Assembly: GCF_037975245.1 (NCBI RefSeq)
Contig: NC_092581.1
Location: forward strand, 384,501 to 448,500
Direction of reading: 5' to 3'
DNA from: Apostichopus japonicus
Taxonomy: Eukaryota > Echinodermata > Holothuroidea > Aspidochirotida > Stichopodidae
Length of the DNA stretch: 64,000 nt
Numbering within the stretch: the first letter of the stretch is position 1; each line of letters opens with the position of its first letter. The position numbers and the translations under genes were made by a program. Positions 59,821-64,000 of the stretch are shown here, piece after piece. The notes under the pieces were generated by a model. It ran no database searches. It was not told the DNA's origin and saw only the letters and a list, made by a program, of their open reading frames with translations.

Positions 59821-62763
59821 TATATCAACTGCTGTCGTGGCGCGGTTGGTTGCTCTGTACCTCGAGAGCGTGACGTATTTTGGATCGCGGGCTCGAGACC
59901 AGGTGGGGGCAGTTTGCTTTTGCCGCGATCTCATACGGTCTCGGGAACTTTAAGTATTAGAAACGAACATAGATTTATATCAACTGCTGTCGTGGCGCGG
60001 TTGGTTGCTCTGTACCTCGAGAGCGTGACGTATTTTGGATTGCGGGCTCGAGACCAGGTGGGGGCAGTTAGCTTTTGCCGCGATCTCATACGGTCTCTAA
60101 AACTTTAAGTATTAGAAACGAACATAGATTTATATCAACTGCTGTCGTGGCGCGGTTGGCTGCTCTGTACCTCGAGAGCGTGACGTATTTTGGATCGCGG
60201 GCTCGAGACCAGGTGGGGGCAGTTTGCTTTTGCCGCGATCTCATACGGTCTCTGGAACTTTAAGTATTAGAAACGAACATAGATTTATATCAACTGCTGT
60301 CGTGGCGCGGTTGGTTGCTCTGTACCTCGAGAGCGTGACGTATTTTGGATCGCGGGCTCGAGACCAGGTGGGGCAGTTTGCTTTTGCCGCGATCTTATAC
60401 GGCCCCTGGAACTTTAAGTATTAGAAACGAACATAGATTTATATCAACTGCTGTCGTGGCGCGGTTGGTTGCTCTGTACCTCGAGAGCGTGACGTATTTT
60501 GGATCGCGGGCTCGAGACCAGGTGGGGGCAGTTTGCTTTTGCCGCGATCTCATACGGTCTCTGGAACTTTAAGTATTAGAAACGAACATAGATTTATATC
60601 AACTGCTGTCGTGGCGCGGTTGGTTGCTCTGTACCTCGAGAGCGTGACGTATTTTGGATCGCGGGCTCGAGACCAGGTGGGGCAGTTTGCTTTTGCCGCG
60701 ATCTTATACGGCCCCTGGAACTTTAAGTATTAGAAACGAACATAGATTTATATCAACTGCTGTCGTGGCGCGGTTGGTTGCTCTGTACCTCGAGAGCGTG
60801 ACGTATTTTGGATGGCGGGCTCGAGACCAGGTGGGGGCAGTTTGCTTTTGCCGCGATCTCATACGGTCTCTGGGAACTTTAAGTATTAGAAACGAACATA
60901 GATTTATATCAACTGCTGTCGTGGCGCGGTTGGTTGCTCTGTACCTCGAGAGCGTGACGTATTTTGGATCGCGGGCTCGAGACCAGGTGGGGGCAGTTTG
61001 CTTTTGCCGCGATCTCATACGGTCTCTGGAACTTTAAGTATTAGAAACGAACATAGATTTATATCAACTGCTGTCGTGGCGCGGTTGGTTGCTCTGTACC
61101 TCGAGAGCGTGACGTATTTTGGATCGCGGGCTCGAGACCAGGTGGGGGCAGTTTGCTTTTGCCGCGATCTCATACGGTCTCGGGAACTTTAAGTATTAGA
61201 AACGAACATAGATTTATATCAACTGCTGTCGTGGCGCGGTTGGTTGCTCTGTACCTCGAGAGCGTGACGTATTTTGGATTGCGGGCTCGAGACCAGGTGG
61301 GGGCAGTTAGCTTTTGCCGCGATCTCATACGGTCTCTAAAACTTTAAGTATTAGAAACGAACATAGATTTATATCAACTGCTGTCGTGGCGCGGTTGGCT
61401 GCTCTGTACCTCGAGAGCGTGACGTATTTTGGATCGCGGGCTCGAGACCAGGTGGGGGCAGTTTGCTTTTGCCGCGATCTCATACGGTCTCTGGAACTTT
61501 AAGTATTAGAAACGAACATAGATTTATATCAACTGCTGTCGTGGCGCGGTTGGTTGCTCTGTACCTCGAGAGCGTGACGTATTTTGGATCGCGGGCTCGA
61601 GACCAGGTGGGGCAGTTTGCTTTTGCCGCGATCTTATACGGCCCCTGGAACTTTAAGTATTAGAAACGAACATAGATTTATATCAACTGCTGTCGTGGCG
61701 CGGTTGGTTGCTCTGTACCTCGAGAGCGTGACGTATTTTGGATCGCGGGCTCGAGACCAGGTGGGGGCAGTTTGCTTTTGCCGCGATCTCATACGGTCTC
61801 TGGAACTTTAAGTATTAGAAACGAACATAGATTTATATCAACTGCTGTCGTGGCGCGGTTGGTTGCTCTGTACCTCGAGAGCGTGACGTATTTTGGATTG
61901 CGGGCTCGAGACCAGGTGGGGGCAGTTAGCTTTTGCCGCGATCTCATACGGTCTCTAAAACTTTAAGTATTAGAAACGAACATAGATTTATATCAACTGC
62001 TGTCGTGGCGCGGTTGGCTGCTCTGTACCTCGAGAGCGTGACGTATTTTGGATCGCGGGCTCGAGACCAGGTGGGGGCAGTTTGCTTTTGCCGCGATCTC
62101 ATACGGTCTCTGGAACTTTAAGTATTAGAAACGAACATAGATTTATATCAACTGCTGTCGTGGCGCGGTTGGTTGCTCTGTACCTCGAGAGCGTGACGTA
62201 TTTTGGATCGCGGGCTCGAGACCAGGTGGGGCAGTTTGCTTTTGCCGCGATCTTATACGGCCCCTGGAACTTTAAGTATTAGAAACGAACATAGATTTAT
62301 ATCAACTGCTGTCGTGGCGCGGTTGGTTGCTCTGTACCTCGAGAGCGTGACGTATTTTGGATCGCGGGCTCGAGACCAAGTGGGGGCAGTTTGCTTTTGC
62401 CGCGATCTCATACGGTCTCTGGAACTTTAAGTATTAGAAACGAACATAGATTTATATCAACTGCTGTCGTGGCGCGGTTGGTTGCTCTGTACCTCGAGAG
62501 CGTGACGTATTTTGGATCGCGGGCTCGAGACCAGGTGGGGCAGTTTGCTTTTGCCGCGATCTTATACGGCCCCTGGAACTTTAAGTATTAGAAACGAACA
62601 TAAATTTATATCAACTGCTGTCGTGGCGCGGTTGGTTGCTCTGTACCTCGAGAGCGTGACGTATTTTGGATCGCGGGCTCGAGACCAGGTGGGGGCAGTT
62701 TGCTTTTGCCGCAATCTCATACGGTCTCTGGAACTTTAAGTATGAGAAACGAACATAGATTTA

Positions 62764-63212
62764 TTTTATTTATTTATTTATTTATTTATTTATTTGTTTT
62801 TCCACAGAAGTACAAAGCGGAGGGAAGTCTTCCATAAAGCTTAAAAGCTTAACAAAGTGGAAGACTCCATAAGAAAAAAAAAAAATTAATAAATACAAAT
62901 TGAATGTTTGTTACATTATGTACAGAAACTGCTGAAGTAAATGACTCATTTACATAATTTAATATGATGATATCAATTCTTTTTTTAAACATTTCTTAAA
63001 TGAATTCTTTGTAGCCTTAGATTTAACGGTATTGCTTAATGAGTTCCATAACTTAGTTGCACGGTTGCGAAAGCTGCGTGTACCTAATTTCGTATGATAG
63101 AAGTTGCAATGAGCATTTTGTCTATTTCGGGTATTATAATTGTATAATTCTACATTAATTGTATAGAAATTATGAAAGGAACCCGGAAGTAGCCCATGCC
63201 ATGCTTTATACG
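62764..63212 (-). mobile_element. LINE 3' end embedded in the satellite, copy 3
   Basis: Same fragment, same monomer position and same flanking monomer variant, 3392 bp after copy 2. The extra 1854 bp equals 12 monomers of 154.5 bp. A single base differs in the stem flank (GACTCCATAAG for GACTCCCTAAG). Confidence 0.85.
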
Positions 63213-64000
63213 TATATCAACTGCTGTCGTGGCGCGGTTGGTTGCTCTGTACCTCGAGAGCGTGACGTATTTTGGATCGCGGGCTCGAGACCAGGTGGGG
63301 GCAGTTTGCTTTTGCCGCGATCTCATACGGTCTCGGGAACTTTAAGTATTAGAAACGAACATAGATTTATATCAACTGCTGTCGTGGCGCGGTTGGTTGC
63401 TCTGTACCTCGAGAGCGTGACGTATTTTGGATTGCGGGCTCGAGACCAGGTGGGGGCAGTTAGCTTTTGCCGCGATCTCATACGGTCTCTAAAACTTTAA
63501 GTATTAGAAACGAACATAGATTTATATCAACTGCTGTCGTGGCGCGGTTGGCTGCTCTGTACCTCGAGAGCGTGACGTATTTTGGATCGCGGGCTCGAGA
63601 CCAGGTGGGGGCAGTTTGCTTTTGCCGCGATCTCATACGGTCTCTGGAACTTTAAGTATTAGAAACGAACATAGATTTATATCAACTGCTGTCGTGGCGC
63701 GGTTGGTTGCTCTGTACCTCGAGAGCGTGACGTATTTTGGATCGCGGGCTCGAGACCAGGTGGGGCAGTTTGCTTTTGCCGCGATCTTATACGGCCCCTG
63801 GAACTTTAAGTATTAGAAACGAACATAGATTTATATCAACTGCTGTCGTGGCGCGGTTGGTTGCTCTGTACCTCGAGAGCGTGACGTATTTTGGATCGCG
63901 GGCTCGAGACCAGGTGGGGGCAGTTTGCTTTTGCCGCGATCTCATACGGTCTCTGGAACTTTAAGTATTAGAAACGAACATAGATTTATATCAACTGCTG

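Larger units (their letters stand above)
57586..64000 (+). repeat. ~155-bp satellite with tRNA-like promoter boxes, continuing past the window
   Basis: Roughly 33 head-to-tail monomers of 154-155 bp (start points such as 58286, 58441, 58596, 58751, 58905, 59060, 59214). Each has TGGCGCGGTTGG, close to a Pol III A box, and 40 bp later GGCTCGAGACC, close to a B box (58300-58311 and 58352-58362 in one monomer). This suggests a tRNA-derived SINE head turned into satellite. Monomer variants recur in fixed order: a block of 7, then about 19, then 5 or more, separated by the same LINE fragment. The open frames across it are by-products. Confidence 0.85.

Noticed and set aside
58229-63500. Repeated 60-127-codon open frames over the satellite array
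   Set aside because: The frames arise from the ~155-bp repeats and recur identically with them; boundaries are set by repeat variants, with no start context or family signal.

Overview
The window is animal nuclear DNA. It has split genes with GT-AG introns, AT-rich intergenic sequence, and a very dense load of LINEs, a Ty3/Gypsy element, TIR transposons, minisatellites and a satellite array. Nothing looks prokaryotic. The mix of Jockey/CR1/L2-like LINEs, CAGGGGCG-ended DNA transposons and frequent TAGGCCTA motifs (8.2-10.3 kb, 53.1-54.3 kb) suggests a marine invertebrate, perhaps an echinoderm. The phylum is inference and was not tested.

Layout. 1-3.9 kb: a decayed Jockey-like LINE on the minus strand. 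4.2-5.4 kb: a ~69-bp minisatellite. 6.6-7.8 kb: a hAT-type element with a perfect 8-bp target duplication, carrying other repeats inside it. 11.8-20.9 kb: a broken Ty3/Gypsy element (LTR, gag, protease, RT, RNase H, then truncated). Its LTR is split by a 4.2-kb TIR element that itself holds two further elements, and its gag is split by a 350-bp hAT-type MITE. 23.9-34.7 kb: exons of an adducin gene on the minus strand. Its introns hold TIR elements and an oppositely oriented BEN-like exon, and two exons near its 5' side carry a stop codon and a frameshift. 35.4-39.8 kb: a nearly full-length LINE on the plus strand. 40-46 kb: LINE 3' fragments and isolated exons of unrecognised genes. 49.4-51.7 kb: three 136-bp repeats, then a four-exon integrase gene on the minus strand, of the Ginger / GIN / KRBA2-like type, also carrying stops and frameshifts. 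54.4-55.1 kb: a local direct duplication. 55.5-57.5 kb: two unrecognised reading frames on either side of a transposon pile-up. 57.6 kb to the window end: a ~155-bp satellite whose monomer carries tRNA-like A and B boxes, interrupted three times by the same LINE 3' fragment in a higher-order pattern.

The clearest host gene is adducin, a membrane-skeleton protein. The rest of the window is a record of transposon nesting. Points most worth a second look: (i) a 3'-UTR stem-loop in the LINE family supported by compensatory changes among copies in this window; (ii) a TIR family ending in CAGGKGCGKATCCAGG with 5-bp target duplications; (iii) the SINE-like satellite with an embedded LINE end; (iv) the intron-containing integrase without a reverse transcriptase; (v) the disrupted adducin exons.
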